Below are positions 18,944-28,188 of a stretch of DNA of 41,684 nucleotides, one piece after another; the stretch's first letter is position 1; each line of letters begins with the position of its first letter. The notes below the pieces were generated by a model. The model was not told where the DNA came from, searched no databases, and saw only the letters and a list, made by a program, of their open reading frames with translations. Both the position numbers and the translations under genes were made by a program. The DNA is from Thermococcus sp. (GTDB lineage Archaea; Methanobacteriota_B; Thermococci; Thermococcales; Thermococcaceae): contig NZ_JAMOQU010000029.1 of the NCBI RefSeq assembly GCF_027063845.1, forward strand, positions 1-41,684. Reading direction: 5' to 3'.

Positions 18944-19268
18944 ATGGACGTATTTACTGCCTTTGCTCTATATTCAGGCGTAGGAATGATTTGGTATGTG
19001 GGACGTTATGTTCGGTTTCTTCGAGCCAACGCTAAATGTTGAAGATTACAAAACTGCCATGGAGATTCAGGCTCAAAAAGACAACATCATTAAGGACATA
19101 CTATTCACGTCACTCGTGACGGTGCCCTCTTTCTCATTCTGGGCATCTTTTGGCCCGGTTCTTTCAGAGGATTATGCAAATAGTACTTGGGGTCCGTTAC
19201 TTGTCGTGGTCATGCTTTTTGGAGCTTGGGCTAGGCTGATATACAAGCTCTACCTCTGGAAAAACTGA
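18944..19268 (+). pseudogene. Small two-helix membrane protein split by a frameshift
   Basis: A 32-codon frame from ATG 18944 (GGAGGAGGG just upstream) encodes MDVFTAFALYSGVGMIWYVG and ends RANAKC. A second frame overlapping it continues VEDYKTAMEIQAQKDNIIKD with two more hydrophobic stretches and ends at 19268. Dropping one T near 19037 would join them as ...RANAK-VEDYK..., giving about 107 residues with N-terminal helix, polar linker and two C-terminal helices. Alternatively only the 90-residue frame from ATG 18996 is translated. The stretch is AT-rich. No family recognised. Confidence 0.4.
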
Positions 19269-19351
19269 ACGACCGCTACAAGGAAATACTCCTCCAAGAG
19301 GCCATCGCCAAGGGCGTTGAAATCGGAATGGAGAGGGCAAAAGAAACCTAA
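19266..19351 (+). other. Possible C-terminal coding remnant
   Basis: The frame LNDRYKEILLQEAIAKGVEI then GMERAKET ends at TAA 19349-19351. It reads like the charged helical tail of a larger protein, but an upstream stop in frame at about 19232 and the lack of a start codon with a binding site argue against an intact gene. Together with the frameshifted gene before it and the TnpB-like remnant at 17.5 kb, it marks this stretch as eroded accessory DNA. Confidence 0.25.
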
Positions 19352-19395
19352 GATACCCTTTTTGGACATTTCCACCTTTTAACGGTGAAAGCCCC

Positions 19396-19806
19396 TCACT
19401 CCCCCACAACCTGCACGATAACGCGCCTGTGCCTCGGCCTTACATCGAGCTCGACGAAGAAAATCTGCTGCCAGGTTCCGCGCACGAGCCTGCCGTCAAC
19501 GACCGGGAAGCACTCGCTCGCGCCGAGCAGGGTCGCTCGCAGGTGGCTGTGGGCGTTGTCGTCTATCCTGTCGTGAAGGTAGCCTTTGCCTTTGGGAATC
19601 AGCTCCATCAACGCCCTCTTAAAGTCCTCTAAGAGGCCCGACTCGTGCTCTATCGTGACTATCGCGCCCGTTGCCCCAGGAACGAAGACGAGAGCAATGC
19701 CGTTCTGGATTCCGCTCTCCTCAACGACCCTCTCAACCTCGGCCGTTATGTCCACGAGGTCAATCTCGCCCCTCGTTGAAAACCGGAGCTCCTTCTGGTA
19801 AATCAT
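19396..19806 (-). CDS. yjbQ: YjbQ/UPF0047 family protein (secondary thiamin-phosphate synthase type)
   Basis: 136 residues, a complete single-domain member. Conserved blocks are GATGAIVTIEHESGLLEDF, YLHDRIDDNAHSHLRATLLG with clustered His and Asp, and GTWQQIFFVELD at the C-terminus. Bacterial and archaeal members show weak thiamin-phosphate synthase activity; the main physiological role is unsettled. Its ATG overlaps the stop of the upstream ThiN-domain regulator by 4 nt (ATGA), so the two are made from one mRNA, which supports a link with thiamin. Confidence 0.85.
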   Translation of the reverse strand: MIYQKELRFSTRGEIDLVDITAEVERVVEESGIQNGIALVFVPGATGAIVTIEHESGLLEDFKRALMELIPKGKGYLHDRIDDNAHSHLRATLLGASECFPVVDGRLVRGTWQQIFFVELDVRPRHRRVIVQVVGE

Positions 19807-20690
19807 TTCATCACCTCCAACAGCACCTTAACCTTCCCGACGACGTCTAGAGGATTCCTGCCGAAGACGTAGGTGAGTGGCTCAACGCCCTCCCCACCCC
19901 AGTCGAGGATGAAGTCAGGGGAATCGTTCTCAAACAGGCCCGCTATCCTTTCTATGGCCTCTTCGTCACTCAGGCCCCCGGTCCTTATCTCGGAGTATTT
20001 GAGACCCAATTTCCCAACTGCCTCGGCAATCTCGTGGTCGAGGCGGACGTTCATGACGCTCCGCACTTCCGGAGCCCTCCCGGAAACGGAGAGGATTAAC
20101 GAAGCCGTGAACTTACTCGCGCCGGGCTCCGGCGGAAGGGCGTATGGCCTGCCCTTGACGAGGGTTATCCTGCCGGGAATCGCGATTACGTCGGCGGGAC
20201 TCTTCGCTCCTGGGGGCGCGTAGGCCAGGTTACTCCTGACCTCAGGGATGAGCTTTGGAAGCCCGGGCAACGAGAGGAGCTCGCGGAGGGCCAGCCTCAT
20301 CTCTTCAACTGCCGAAGAGTGGGTGGGAGCAAAGAGAGACCGGCAGATATCTTCGCTCACTCCGGCGTACTTGGCGTAGTGTCTGCAGAGTTTACCGGAG
20401 GAGAAAAGCTCAAAGAGCCTCCTTGAGGTGAAGACTATAATCTCATCCTTCGCAGCACCCGTTAGGATTAGCCCGGCAATCTCCTCTGCTATCGCATCTA
20501 AGAGCACGGCGACTTCCTCGGGAGGGCGCTTATACATCCCCCCAAGATACTTGCTCACCATCGCCTGGGTTATGCCTAGGTAGCCCGCTATACGCGACTG
20601 TCTAAGACCTTCGCGGTAGAGAATGCCCGCTATCCTCGCTCGCAGGTAGGGCATAAGCTCTTCAGTGATATAAACGCTCGGCGTCTTCAT
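19803..20690 (-). CDS. thiR: HTH-ThiN transcriptional regulator (ThiR-like)
   Basis: 295 residues. The N-terminal helix-turn-helix (REGLRQSRIAGYLGITQAMV, then SKYLGGMYKR; about 27-56) precedes a linker with several Cys (about 103-115). A C-terminal ThiN domain (from about 125) follows, with RSNLAYAPPGAKSPADVIAI, GRITLVKGRPYALPPEPGAS and DFILDWGGEG. Free-standing ThiN is a thiamin-phosphate synthase. HTH-fused archaeal versions (ThiR) repress thiamin genes, using the ThiN domain as ligand sensor. An inverted repeat sits just downstream of its own TATA box, suggesting autoregulation. Paired with yjbQ. Confidence 0.82.
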   Translation of the reverse strand: MKTPSVYITEELMPYLRARIAGILYREGLRQSRIAGYLGITQAMVSKYLGGMYKRPPEEVAVLLDAIAEEIAGLILTGAAKDEIIVFTSRRLFELFSSGKLCRHYAKYAGVSEDICRSLFAPTHSSAVEEMRLALRELLSLPGLPKLIPEVRSNLAYAPPGAKSPADVIAIPGRITLVKGRPYALPPEPGASKFTASLILSVSGRAPEVRSVMNVRLDHEIAEAVGKLGLKYSEIRTGGLSDEEAIERIAGLFENDSPDFILDWGGEGVEPLTYVFGRNPLDVVGKVKVLLEVMK

Positions 20691-20708
20691 ACCATCACCC
20701 TAAAACCA

Positions 20709-20739
20709 GGTTATTGGATGTTCTAACCAGGGTTTAAAT
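20709..20739 (-). promoter_or_regulatory. Promoter and inverted-repeat operator of the ThiR-like gene
   Basis: On the minus strand the TATA box ATTTAAAC (20732-20739) is followed by GGTTAGAACATCCAATAACC (20709-20728), with GGTTA/TAACC arms 10 nt apart. This lies where transcription should begin, so protein bound there would block the start. Binding by the product itself is an inference. Confidence 0.5.
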
Positions 20740-20775
20740 CATTGACTCAACAGATAGATGTCAAAAAAGACTTAA

Positions 20776-21866
<1,091 letters not shown>

Positions 21867-21869
21867 AAA

Positions 21870-22325
21870 ATGCCTGAGCTGAAGGTTGAGGTAATCCCCG
21901 AGGGAACGGTCATAGACCACATTCCGGCAGGAAAGTGGCTCAAGGTCATCGAAATCCTCGGCCTGACGAAACCGAACGGGGGGACCCTCCTCATAGCCTC
22001 GAACGTCCCGAGTAAGAAGCTCGGCAGGAAAGACATCGTGAAGGTCGAGGGACGCTACCTGAGCGAGGAAGAGGTCAACAAGATTGCCCTCATCGCGCCG
22101 GACGCTACCGTTAACATCGTCAGGGACTACAAGATAGTGGAGAAGTTCAAGGTCTCGATTCCGGACGAGATAATCGGAATCCTCACCTGCCCCAATCCAA
22201 ACTGCGTCAGCAACGATGAGTACGTGAGGCCACGCTTCAAAGTCGAGAGTAGGGACCCGCTCAAGCTCCGTTGCCACTACTGCGAGAGAACGATTGAGGG
22301 AGATGAAATCTTGGGGAACCTCTGA
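21870..22325 (+). CDS. pyrI: Aspartate carbamoyltransferase regulatory chain
   Basis: 151 residues. The N-terminal allosteric domain (GTVIDHIPAGKWLKVIEILG, SNVPSKKLGRKDIVKVEG) precedes a zinc domain with Cys107, Cys112, Cys135 and Cys138 (CPNPNC...CHYC) that contacts PyrB. It binds nucleotide effectors and tunes PyrB activity. Its ribosome binding site GGGGGTG (21856-21862) lies in the second copy of the 12-nt duplication, so translation signals survived the insertion. Confidence 0.97.
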   Translation: MPELKVEVIPEGTVIDHIPAGKWLKVIEILGLTKPNGGTLLIASNVPSKKLGRKDIVKVEGRYLSEEEVNKIALIAPDATVNIVRDYKIVEKFKVSIPDEIIGILTCPNPNCVSNDEYVRPRFKVESRDPLKLRCHYCERTIEGDEILGNL

Positions 22326-22329
22326 ATTC

Positions 22330-22346
22330 CTTCTCTTTTTTCAAAA
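22330..22346 (+). terminator. T-rich terminator after pyrI
   Basis: A pyrimidine run ending CTCTTTTTT directly follows the pyrI stop, the usual form of an intrinsic archaeal terminator. The convergent gene ends a few bases downstream. Confidence 0.4.
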
Positions 22347-22354
22347 ATTGAGAA

Positions 22355-22978
22355 TCAAAAGGCGTTCTCCTCGATGTCACCGGTTGAAACGTCCATCGTG
22401 CCAAGGTGGGGAAGTCTTTTGAGAACCGGAACCGCAACCGCGAGGCTCAGGAAGACATCTATGACACTCTGAACCGCGTTCGGAAGGCCTATAGCCATCC
22501 AGAAGGGAACGTGAGTCCAGTTTTCAACGGCCTGAACAACCTGCTCCCTCGGAAGTCCGAGCCATATCGGAAGGGCCACATAGTAGTTCAACAGGAGCAT
22601 CAGCGGGACCCTTATGGCAACGCCGACGATGTAGGCGACGGCGCCGAAGAGGAACAACCTGCGCGGGTTTCTGAAGTCCATGCCGACCGTCCTCCTCGAG
22701 AACTCAAGGCCGAGTATGACGGCGAAGGTTGCCGTTACCTTCATCATTGCCCCAAGCCAGCTCGCAGACGAAACCACACTCAGACCCATGAAGAGCAGGC
22801 CGAGGGCGAATAGGCTTCCCCAGAAGCCCAGGATGAAGTAAACGATTACTATCGGCACGGCGACGACGTCAATCTTCATGCCCCAAACCGTCGGGAAGTC
22901 TATCGGGGCGACGTCAAGGAGGAGCGCGAGTCCCAGCATCACACCTGAAATCGCTATCTCCTTGGGTCCGATTTTCAT
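22355..22978 (-). CDS. ECF transporter substrate-binding (S) component
   Basis: About 207 residues with five or six membrane helices (EIAISGVMLGLALLLDVAPI, VVAVPIVIVYFILGFWGSLF, LFGAVAYIVGVAIRVPLMLL). The layout matches the RibU/PF12822-like S components of energy-coupling factor vitamin importers, which use a shared EcfA/EcfT module encoded elsewhere. The vitamin cannot be read from sequence; riboflavin is one candidate. The start MKIGPKEIAI at 22978 follows GGTGGTT by about 4 nt. The upstream in-frame extension contains the promoter repeats and is unlikely to be translated. The gene has a striking operator. Confidence 0.72.
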   Translation of the reverse strand: MKIGPKEIAISGVMLGLALLLDVAPIDFPTVWGMKIDVVAVPIVIVYFILGFWGSLFALGLLFMGLSVVSSASWLGAMMKVTATFAVILGLEFSRRTVGMDFRNPRRLFLFGAVAYIVGVAIRVPLMLLLNYYVALPIWLGLPREQVVQAVENWTHVPFWMAIGLPNAVQSVIDVFLSLAVAVPVLKRLPHLGTMDVSTGDIEENAF

Positions 22979-22996
22979 CTCAACCACCGAGCCAAG

Positions 22997-23039
22997 TTTG
23001 TTCCACAATTTTAAAATCTTTGTTCCAAAAAAGGAACAA
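22997..23039 (-). promoter_or_regulatory. Repeated GGAACAA operator around the ECF S-component TATA box
   Basis: TTTGTTCC occurs at 22997-23004 and 23019-23026, exactly 22 nt apart, bracketing the TATA box ATTTTAAAAT (23008-23017). GGAACAA at 23033-23039 makes a perfect 7-bp palindrome with the second copy (6-nt A spacer). On the minus strand one half-site lies between TATA and the transcription start, and the palindrome covers the BRE side. The divergent gene at 23073 has its TATA-like CCTTAAAAG immediately beyond, so it could be co-regulated. Confidence 0.7.
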
Positions 23040-23072
23040 TCTCCTTAAAAGCCCCCATGATAAGGGAGCCCG

Positions 23073-23876
23073 ATGTTCACGCCGGAAGCAATATCTGAGC
23101 TCGTTCGGGAGATAAGGCTTGAGCACGGTCTTCCGGAGAGCCCCTTCAGGATAGACGAGGTTCGCTACGACCCAAGGGGGAACAAGCTCTTCATAATAGC
23201 CCACGACAGGACTGACAAGAGCGTCGTCATCGGCAACAGCCTCGTCATCGGGAAGCTCCGCGAGAGGCTCGGAGTCAAGCAGGTTACGGTTTACTCAAAC
23301 CTCGACCTTGAGATAAAGCGGAAAAGGCTGGACGAGGCAGAAAGGCTCCTTCCCAAAGAGCTTGAGTTCCTAACGCCGATAATCAAGGCGGAGCGGAGGT
23401 TTCCACCGAGAGAATGGCCTGAAGTTAGGGGAAACCTGAAAACGCTCGTCTTCCTGAGCTTCTCCGCCAAACCACTCCTCGGCTTTGCCAGGGCCCTCAA
23501 GCTCCCCTACGAGGCAGTCGGACTGAGATATACTTTTCCAAGGCTCGAGTATGAGGCCGTTGAAGGGAACCTTAGGGAGCTGTTCTTCCCGGACGAGGAC
23601 AAGCTCGTGAGAATCGCGGGGGAAAAGGACGCAAGGCTGGTTCTGGCGGATTTTCCATTCCCGCTGGACGAGAAGGGTGGAGTTTACCTCCTCAATCCTT
23701 TCAGGCTTCTCCACATCGGCTTCTTCGAGCTGAAATATCTTTTTGGCTTCGAGTTCCCCACGATGGTCGATGAAGAGGCCCTCCTTGAGTTCGTCGCAAA
23801 ACTCACCTACGACGGCCTTATGGAGTCCACAGATGGGGCCAAGGTTGTATGGCGCTACTGGAGGCGGAGAATATGA
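23073..23876 (+). CDS. Conserved hypothetical protein
   Basis: 267 residues, soluble, no signal peptide or membrane helix. Features include HDRTDKSVVIGNSLVIGKLR near 50-70 with alternating strands, a basic central part (LEIKRKRLDEAERLLPKELE) and the ending DGAKVVWRYWRRRI. I recognise no catalytic motif. It overlaps the following P-loop kinase gene by 4 nt (ATGA), so the two are translated together. Normal GC and codon use suggest a resident Thermococcus gene. Its promoter region abuts the GGAACAA operator. Confidence 0.6.
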   Translation: MFTPEAISELVREIRLEHGLPESPFRIDEVRYDPRGNKLFIIAHDRTDKSVVIGNSLVIGKLRERLGVKQVTVYSNLDLEIKRKRLDEAERLLPKELEFLTPIIKAERRFPPREWPEVRGNLKTLVFLSFSAKPLLGFARALKLPYEAVGLRYTFPRLEYEAVEGNLRELFFPDEDKLVRIAGEKDARLVLADFPFPLDEKGGVYLLNPFRLLHIGFFELKYLFGFEFPTMVDEEALLEFVAKLTYDGLMESTDGAKVVWRYWRRRI

Positions 23877-24448
23877 TAATCGGGGTCGTTGGAAAGATTG
23901 CCGCCGGGAAAACTACCGTTGCCAAGTTCTTCGAGAAGAAGGGCTTCTGCAGGGTCTCGTGCAGTGACCCTCTTATAGACCTCCTTACTCACAACGTTTC
24001 CGACTACTCCTGGATTCCGGAACTGCCCGAGAAGGCCGAGCCGACGCGCGAGAAACTCATAGAGTTCGGGAAGTACCTCAAGGACAAATACGGCGGGGAC
24101 ATACTCATCCGCCTCGCCGTTGACAAGAAGAGGAACTGCGAAAAGGTCGTCATAGACGGCGTCCGCTCGCGGGAGGAAATCGAGGCGATAAAAAGGCTCA
24201 GTGGAAAGGTCATCTACGTCGAAGCCAAACCCGAGATAAGGTTCGAACGCCTGATGAAACGCAAAGCCAGCAAGGACAGGGGAATCAAGACATTCGAAGA
24301 CTTTAGGGCGATGGACGACGCCGAAGAGAGGCTTTATCACACAAGTGAGCTGAAAGACTTGGCCGACTACGTCATAGTCAACGAGGGAACCTTAGAGGAG
24401 CTGAGGGAGAAGGTGGAGCGGATTATTGAGGAGCTGAGCAAGGCTTAA
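23873..24448 (+). CDS. P-loop NMP/dephospho-CoA kinase-like protein
   Basis: 191 residues from ATG 23873. Walker A GKIAAGKTT (7-15) opens the protein; VVIDGVRSREEIEAIKR is a Walker B-like strand and linker shared with archaeal nucleotide-kinase-like proteins, and the C-terminal DYVIVNEGTLEELREKVERI is typical of this fold. A lid with basic residues (RLMKRKASKDRGIKTFEDF) is present. The phosphate acceptor is unknown. The start has GGAGGCGGA upstream and overlaps the previous stop. An ATG-less extension to 23849 is not supported. Confidence 0.75.
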   Translation: MIIGVVGKIAAGKTTVAKFFEKKGFCRVSCSDPLIDLLTHNVSDYSWIPELPEKAEPTREKLIEFGKYLKDKYGGDILIRLAVDKKRNCEKVVIDGVRSREEIEAIKRLSGKVIYVEAKPEIRFERLMKRKASKDRGIKTFEDFRAMDDAEERLYHTSELKDLADYVIVNEGTLEELREKVERIIEELSKA

Positions 24449-24480
24449 AGGGAGTTGGGGTAAAGGAAGTTGGTGGGAAC

Positions 24481-24672
24481 ATGGAGGTTGTTGATGCGGT
24501 TTACGAGAACGGCGTGCTGAAGCCCCTGAAGAAGCTCAACCTGCCGGAGCACGCGAGGGTGAGGATAGTGATAACCCCCGACATTGATGAGATACTCGAC
24601 TCCATGGTCATCAGAAAGGTCAAGAAAATCGACTACAAGCGCCTTAAGGAGGCGTACTATGAGTCGCTCTGA
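24481..24672 (+). CDS. DUF104/AF2212-type antitoxin (VapB-like)
   Basis: 63 residues. The N-terminal VVDAVYENGVLKPLKKLNLP and ARVRIVITP block defines the DUF104 antitoxin family, which usually pairs with a PIN-domain VapC ribonuclease encoded immediately downstream. GGTGGGAAC precedes the ATG. Its last codons overlap the start of the following short PIN fragment by 14 nt, the normal arrangement of vapBC, but the toxin partner is truncated. Confidence 0.82.
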   Translation: MEVVDAVYENGVLKPLKKLNLPEHARVRIVITPDIDEILDSMVIRKVKKIDYKRLKEAYYESL

Positions 24673-24805
24673 GATCGAGGGGAAGTATCAACTGCTTCCC
24701 AACGATGCCCTCATCGTTGCAACCTGCGTGGAACACGAGATTGAGCGCATTCTAACCTTTGACTCGGATTTCGAGAAGATTCCTCTGATAAAAGTTATCG
24801 GGTGA
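24659..24805 (+). pseudogene. N-terminally truncated PIN-domain toxin (VapC-like)
   Basis: A 48-residue frame from ATG 24659 reads MSRSEIEGKYQLLPNDALIV, then ATCVEHEIERILTFDSDFEK and IPLIKVIG. LLPNDALIVATC and TFDSDF are the last two acidic motifs of PIN ribonucleases. The N-terminal two-thirds, with the first catalytic Asp, are missing, so nuclease activity is not expected. The start overlaps the antitoxin gene normally, so an internal deletion probably fused the native start to the C-terminal third. Confidence 0.7.
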
Positions 24806-24810
24806 TTACC

Positions 24811-25386
24811 GTGAACCTCCTAATCATCGCCCCCTGCCTGTTAAGCCCGTTCTACGTCTACCGCGGGCCGAAGGAGAAGGAATACATGACGGCAAGAGAG
24901 CTAAGGAAGCTGGTTGGAGAGCTCGGCAACGAGTGGCAGGTTCTGGCTTATCCATGCCCCGAGTTCGAGCTAATCGGCTGGCCAAGGCCCCCGATGGGAA
25001 GGGAGAGCTTTGAGAGACTCGGCATGCGCGAGAGGGTTCAGGTCGTAGCGGACTTCATAGGGAGGGTTCTAACTGAAGAGAAGCCGGAGCGGGTGGTCTT
25101 CGTCGGCGTTAGGGGCTCCCCAACCTGCGGTGTCTTCCACACGACCTCGAACGACCCTGATTCCTTCGACTACGGCCTGATTCCGGCGTTCTTCTACATG
25201 GACAAGGAAAAGAGGCTTGAGGAGAGCAGGAAAATCATCGAGCGCTTTGAATTCCATGTGAAGGAAGGGTCGGGACTGCTCTTCGAGGAGCTCATGGAGC
25301 GCTTCCCGGAGGCTGAGTTCCTGGAGTTCGACAAGGACGACGTCGAGGGAAGTACGGAAAGGCTCAGGAGAGCCATAATGGGTTAA
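24811..25386 (+). CDS. DUF523/TudS-like predicted [4Fe-4S] protein
   Basis: 191 residues. Three cysteines in TudS-like contexts, Cys9 (IIAPCLLSP), Cys49 ([16 protein letters not shown]) and Cys106 ([10 protein letters not shown]), could bind an iron-sulfur cluster with one open site. TudS proteins remove sulfur from thiouracil-type substrates, and DUF523 relatives are often uncharacterised. The match is by motif order and spacing, not a search. GTG 24811 follows GGTGAT by about 5 nt. The 3' end overlaps glmM convergently by 4 nt. Confidence 0.6.
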   Translation: MNLLIIAPCLLSPFYVYRGPKEKEYMTARELRKLVGELGNEWQVLAYPCPEFELIGWPRPPMGRESFERLGMRERVQVVADFIGRVLTEEKPERVVFVGVRGSPTCGVFHTTSNDPDSFDYGLIPAFFYMDKEKRLEESRKIIERFEFHVKEGSGLLFEELMERFPEAEFLEFDKDDVEGSTERLRRAIMG

Positions 25387-26732
25387 GCCCTCCTCACAGC
25401 CTCTTTTACCAGCTTTTCAGCCCTCTCCATCAGCTCCTTCGCCGTCTCCTCCGTGTGCGCCTCGAGGGTTATGCGCATTATCGGCTCGGTTCCGCTCGGC
25501 CTGAACAGAATCCACCAGTCGGAGTTCTCAATCCTTATTCCATCAATATCAATCAGCCTCTCGTAGTCGAAGCTCTTCAAAGCCTCGCGCGCTATGATTC
25601 CCATCGCCCTAGCTTTCTTTTCGTTGGGGCAGGGTATCTTCGCCCTTAGAGTTACGTAGCGCGGGACCTCCTTTGCGAGCTCGCTTATAGGCCCGAGCCT
25701 GTCTATCATCTCGATGACGAGCGCCCCCGCGAAGATTCCATCGGGGGTTAGGTTCCACTGGGGGATTATCCACGTCCCGCTCGGCTCGCCACCGAAGATT
25801 CCCCCGTGTTTAGCCAGTTCATCGGCCACCGCCACGTCTCCAACGCGCGTCCTTATCACTTCCCCGCCTAAAGGCCGGACGTAGTCGTCCAGAGCGAAGC
25901 CAGCATCAACGGTGGTGACTATTTTGCCCCTTCCGAACTTTCTGAGCATGTAGCCGGCTATGAGGGAGAGCATGACCTCGTACTCGACGAAGTTTCCCTC
26001 GTCGTCAACGACACCAATCCTGTCGGCGTCGCCGTCGTGCGCTATCCCAACGTCCGCTTTCATGACCCTAATGGTTTTCGCCAGCCCTGAAAGGCTCTTC
26101 GCGTTCGGCTCGAGCTCTCTCACGAAGAAACCGCTCGGGTGGGAGTTGAGCGAAATAACTTTGTTGCCCAGCTCGCGCTGGAGGTATGGGCTGAGGATTG
26201 AGCCAGCGCCGTTGCCGGAATCAACGACAACTGTGTAGGAATCGTTGAGCTTCACCATCTCGAGGGCCTTTCTTATGTACTCCTCCCTCGGGTCGGCCCT
26301 TCTGAGCGTCCCAATCTCGTTCCAGGGAACCTTTCTAAAGTTTCCGGATTCGAGAATTCTCTCAAGCTCGGCCTCCATGTCGGGGGTGTAGGCCATCCCG
26401 TTGGACTGCCACACCTTTATCCCGTTGTATTCCGGCGGGTTATGGCTTGCGGTTATTGTAACGCCCGCATCGGCTTCGTAGAGCTTTATCGCAAAGCCCG
26501 TGAGCGGTGTGGGGGCGAGGCCTATGTCTATCACCTCAACGCCCGTGCTGAGAAGTCCGCTGATTAGAGCCGACTTGAGGGTTTCACTGCTCGTTCTCGT
26601 GTCCATTCCAACGACGACCCTTCCTCCCCCAAGATAAGTCCCGACAGCCTTTCCGACCTTCAGTGCCAGCTCGGGGGTAACGCACTCGTTGAAGAGTCCC
26701 CTGATTCCACTTGTGCCGAAGTACTTCCCCAT
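25383..26732 (-). CDS. glmM: Phosphoglucosamine mutase / phosphohexomutase
   Basis: 449 residues, four-domain phosphohexomutase. It has the active-site serine loop [13 protein letters not shown] (Ser96), the metal loop HDGDADRIG, the sugar loop GEPSGTW and the phosphate loop [11 protein letters not shown], all intact. It interconverts glucosamine-6-P and glucosamine-1-P for UDP-GlcNAc; phosphomannomutase or phosphoglucomutase activity is possible in archaeal homologues. ATG 26732 lies 5 nt after GGGTGAT; GTG 26741 and ATG 26738 sit within that site. A TATA-like ATTATATTT lies about 55 nt upstream. Confidence 0.9.
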   Translation of the reverse strand: MGKYFGTSGIRGLFNECVTPELALKVGKAVGTYLGGGRVVVGMDTRTSSETLKSALISGLLSTGVEVIDIGLAPTPLTGFAIKLYEADAGVTITASHNPPEYNGIKVWQSNGMAYTPDMEAELERILESGNFRKVPWNEIGTLRRADPREEYIRKALEMVKLNDSYTVVVDSGNGAGSILSPYLQRELGNKVISLNSHPSGFFVRELEPNAKSLSGLAKTIRVMKADVGIAHDGDADRIGVVDDEGNFVEYEVMLSLIAGYMLRKFGRGKIVTTVDAGFALDDYVRPLGGEVIRTRVGDVAVADELAKHGGIFGGEPSGTWIIPQWNLTPDGIFAGALVIEMIDRLGPISELAKEVPRYVTLRAKIPCPNEKKARAMGIIAREALKSFDYERLIDIDGIRIENSDWWILFRPSGTEPIMRITLEAHTEETAKELMERAEKLVKEAVRRA

Positions 26733-26802
26733 AAGCATCACCCAAGGTAAGAGTGAGTAATGAGACGAGAAGAAGTAAAGGAAAGAAAATATAATGCTTT
26801 CG

Positions 26803-27186
26803 TCACTTCTTCACGAGCCTGTATATTCCGACAGAGACCGTGTAGCTGTCCACGTTAACCGGAGCTTTGTAGTCAACTCTCACCTGAAACGGCACGCTGG
26901 AGCCGTATATCAAGCTGTCTGTCTCGGACTCGGTCAAGACGTTACCGTTCTCGTCGAGTATCGTTATCTTCTCAACGGTTCCCTCGCTATCGGCCGTTAT
27001 CTTGTACTTTCCAGGCTCGAGCACGTGGCTGAGGTAGAAGACGTCGCCACTCACGGTTTCGGTCTTGACCTCGACCGGGACCTTGTTGTAGGCCGTCTCG
27101 TAGTAGTACTGCATTCCGAAGATTGCCGCGACCCCGATGAAGAGGAGCAGGAAGAAGCTAACCATCAGTTTCTTCAGGATTCCCAA
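26803..27186 (-). CDS. Small exported or anchored protein
   Basis: 127 residues. An N-terminal anchor [20 protein letters not shown] is followed by about 100 residues of predicted beta strands ([40 protein letters not shown]), ending [13 protein letters not shown]. It is likely displayed on the outer face of the membrane. I recognise no family. The start TTG 27186 is supported by GGAGGTG 5 nt upstream; the ATG at 27213 would include that site. Single-gene unit. Confidence 0.6.
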   Translation of the reverse strand: MGILKKLMVSFFLLLFIGVAAIFGMQYYYETAYNKVPVEVKTETVSGDVFYLSHVLEPGKYKITADSEGTVEKITILDENGNVLTESETDSLIYGSSVPFQVRVDYKAPVNVDSYTVSVGIYRLVKK

Positions 27187-27314
27187 ACTTAGCACCTCCA
27201 AATAACAACCCATCTCGCGGAAGAGAAAAGCGGGACAGGGCCGTTTCTACAACTTACTCGCTTAGGGGTAATAAGCCTTTCGGAGAAGAAAATTTGGAGA
27301 ATGCCGAAGGAAAG

Positions 27315-28097
27315 CTAAGAACTTCTCCTCAGCTTCTCCGCCAGCTCAACGAGCTTTCTGGCCCTCTCAGGGGAAACCTCGTTCTCGACCTTTCCATTGC
27401 GCTTGAGCCACGTGCCGACGATGAAGGCATCGGCGTGCTTCCACAGCTCGGGCAGGTTGTCGTAGGTTGTTCCCGAGCCGACCACAACCGGAACTGGCGA
27501 GATTCTCTTCGCGAGGGCGAGCTTTTCTAAATCTACGGGCTTTCCGGTTGCCCTTCCGCTCACCACCACCGCATCGGCCAGACCGCGCTCGACGGTGTCC
27601 CTTATCGCATCCTCGAAGTCGAAGAAGTGAACCGCGTGCTTGACGTGGACGTCGGCAAAGACCTGAATCTTGCTCGGGAGGAGCTTTCTGAGCTTCGCCA
27701 GCTCGTGGGCGATGCCCTCTATAATTCCCTGGTCGGTGAAGGCAATTCCACTCAGCACGTTAACCCTTATGAAGTCCGCTTTAATCGCGTAGGCTATTGA
27801 ATAGGCCGCTATCCCGTCGTTCCTGAGGACGTTAATCCCAACTGGAACGCTCACCTCGTCCCTGATGGCCTTTGCTACGGCGGTAAAGGAAGCGACCGTC
27901 ACCTTGTCAACGGTCTTTGGAAACGGGACGTCGCCGAAGTTCTCAATCATTATCGCGTCGAAGCCCGCCTCTTCGAGAGTCTTGGCGTCCTTCACCGCGA
28001 ACTCAATGACCCCCTCAAGGTTGCCGTCGTAGAGGTACGAGCCAGGAAGGGGCTTGAGGTGAACCATGCCGATGAGCGGTTTCCTCTCGAAGTCCAT
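27315..28097 (-). CDS. BtpA family TIM-barrel protein
   Basis: 260 residues. PLIGMVHLKPLPGS at the N-terminus, FDAIMIENFGDVPFPK, GINVLRNDGIAAYSIAYA and VVVGSGTTYDNLPEL are BtpA family blocks on a (beta/alpha)8 barrel. Cyanobacterial BtpA affects photosystem I assembly; archaeal homologues have no such context, and a sugar or nucleotide-related enzymatic role is possible. GGAGGTG lies about 6 nt before ATG. It diverges from the PH/SHOCT gene. Confidence 0.85.
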   Translation of the reverse strand: MDFERKPLIGMVHLKPLPGSYLYDGNLEGVIEFAVKDAKTLEEAGFDAIMIENFGDVPFPKTVDKVTVASFTAVAKAIRDEVSVPVGINVLRNDGIAAYSIAYAIKADFIRVNVLSGIAFTDQGIIEGIAHELAKLRKLLPSKIQVFADVHVKHAVHFFDFEDAIRDTVERGLADAVVVSGRATGKPVDLEKLALAKRISPVPVVVGSGTTYDNLPELWKHADAFIVGTWLKRNGKVENEVSPERARKLVELAEKLRRSS

Positions 28098-28188
28098 ACC
28101 AACACCTCCCCAACCGTAGGGGACTTTTCCTTAAACGGTTTCCGGCAGGTTAATATATTCCACCGCCAAATTAGGTTAGGTGTTATCC

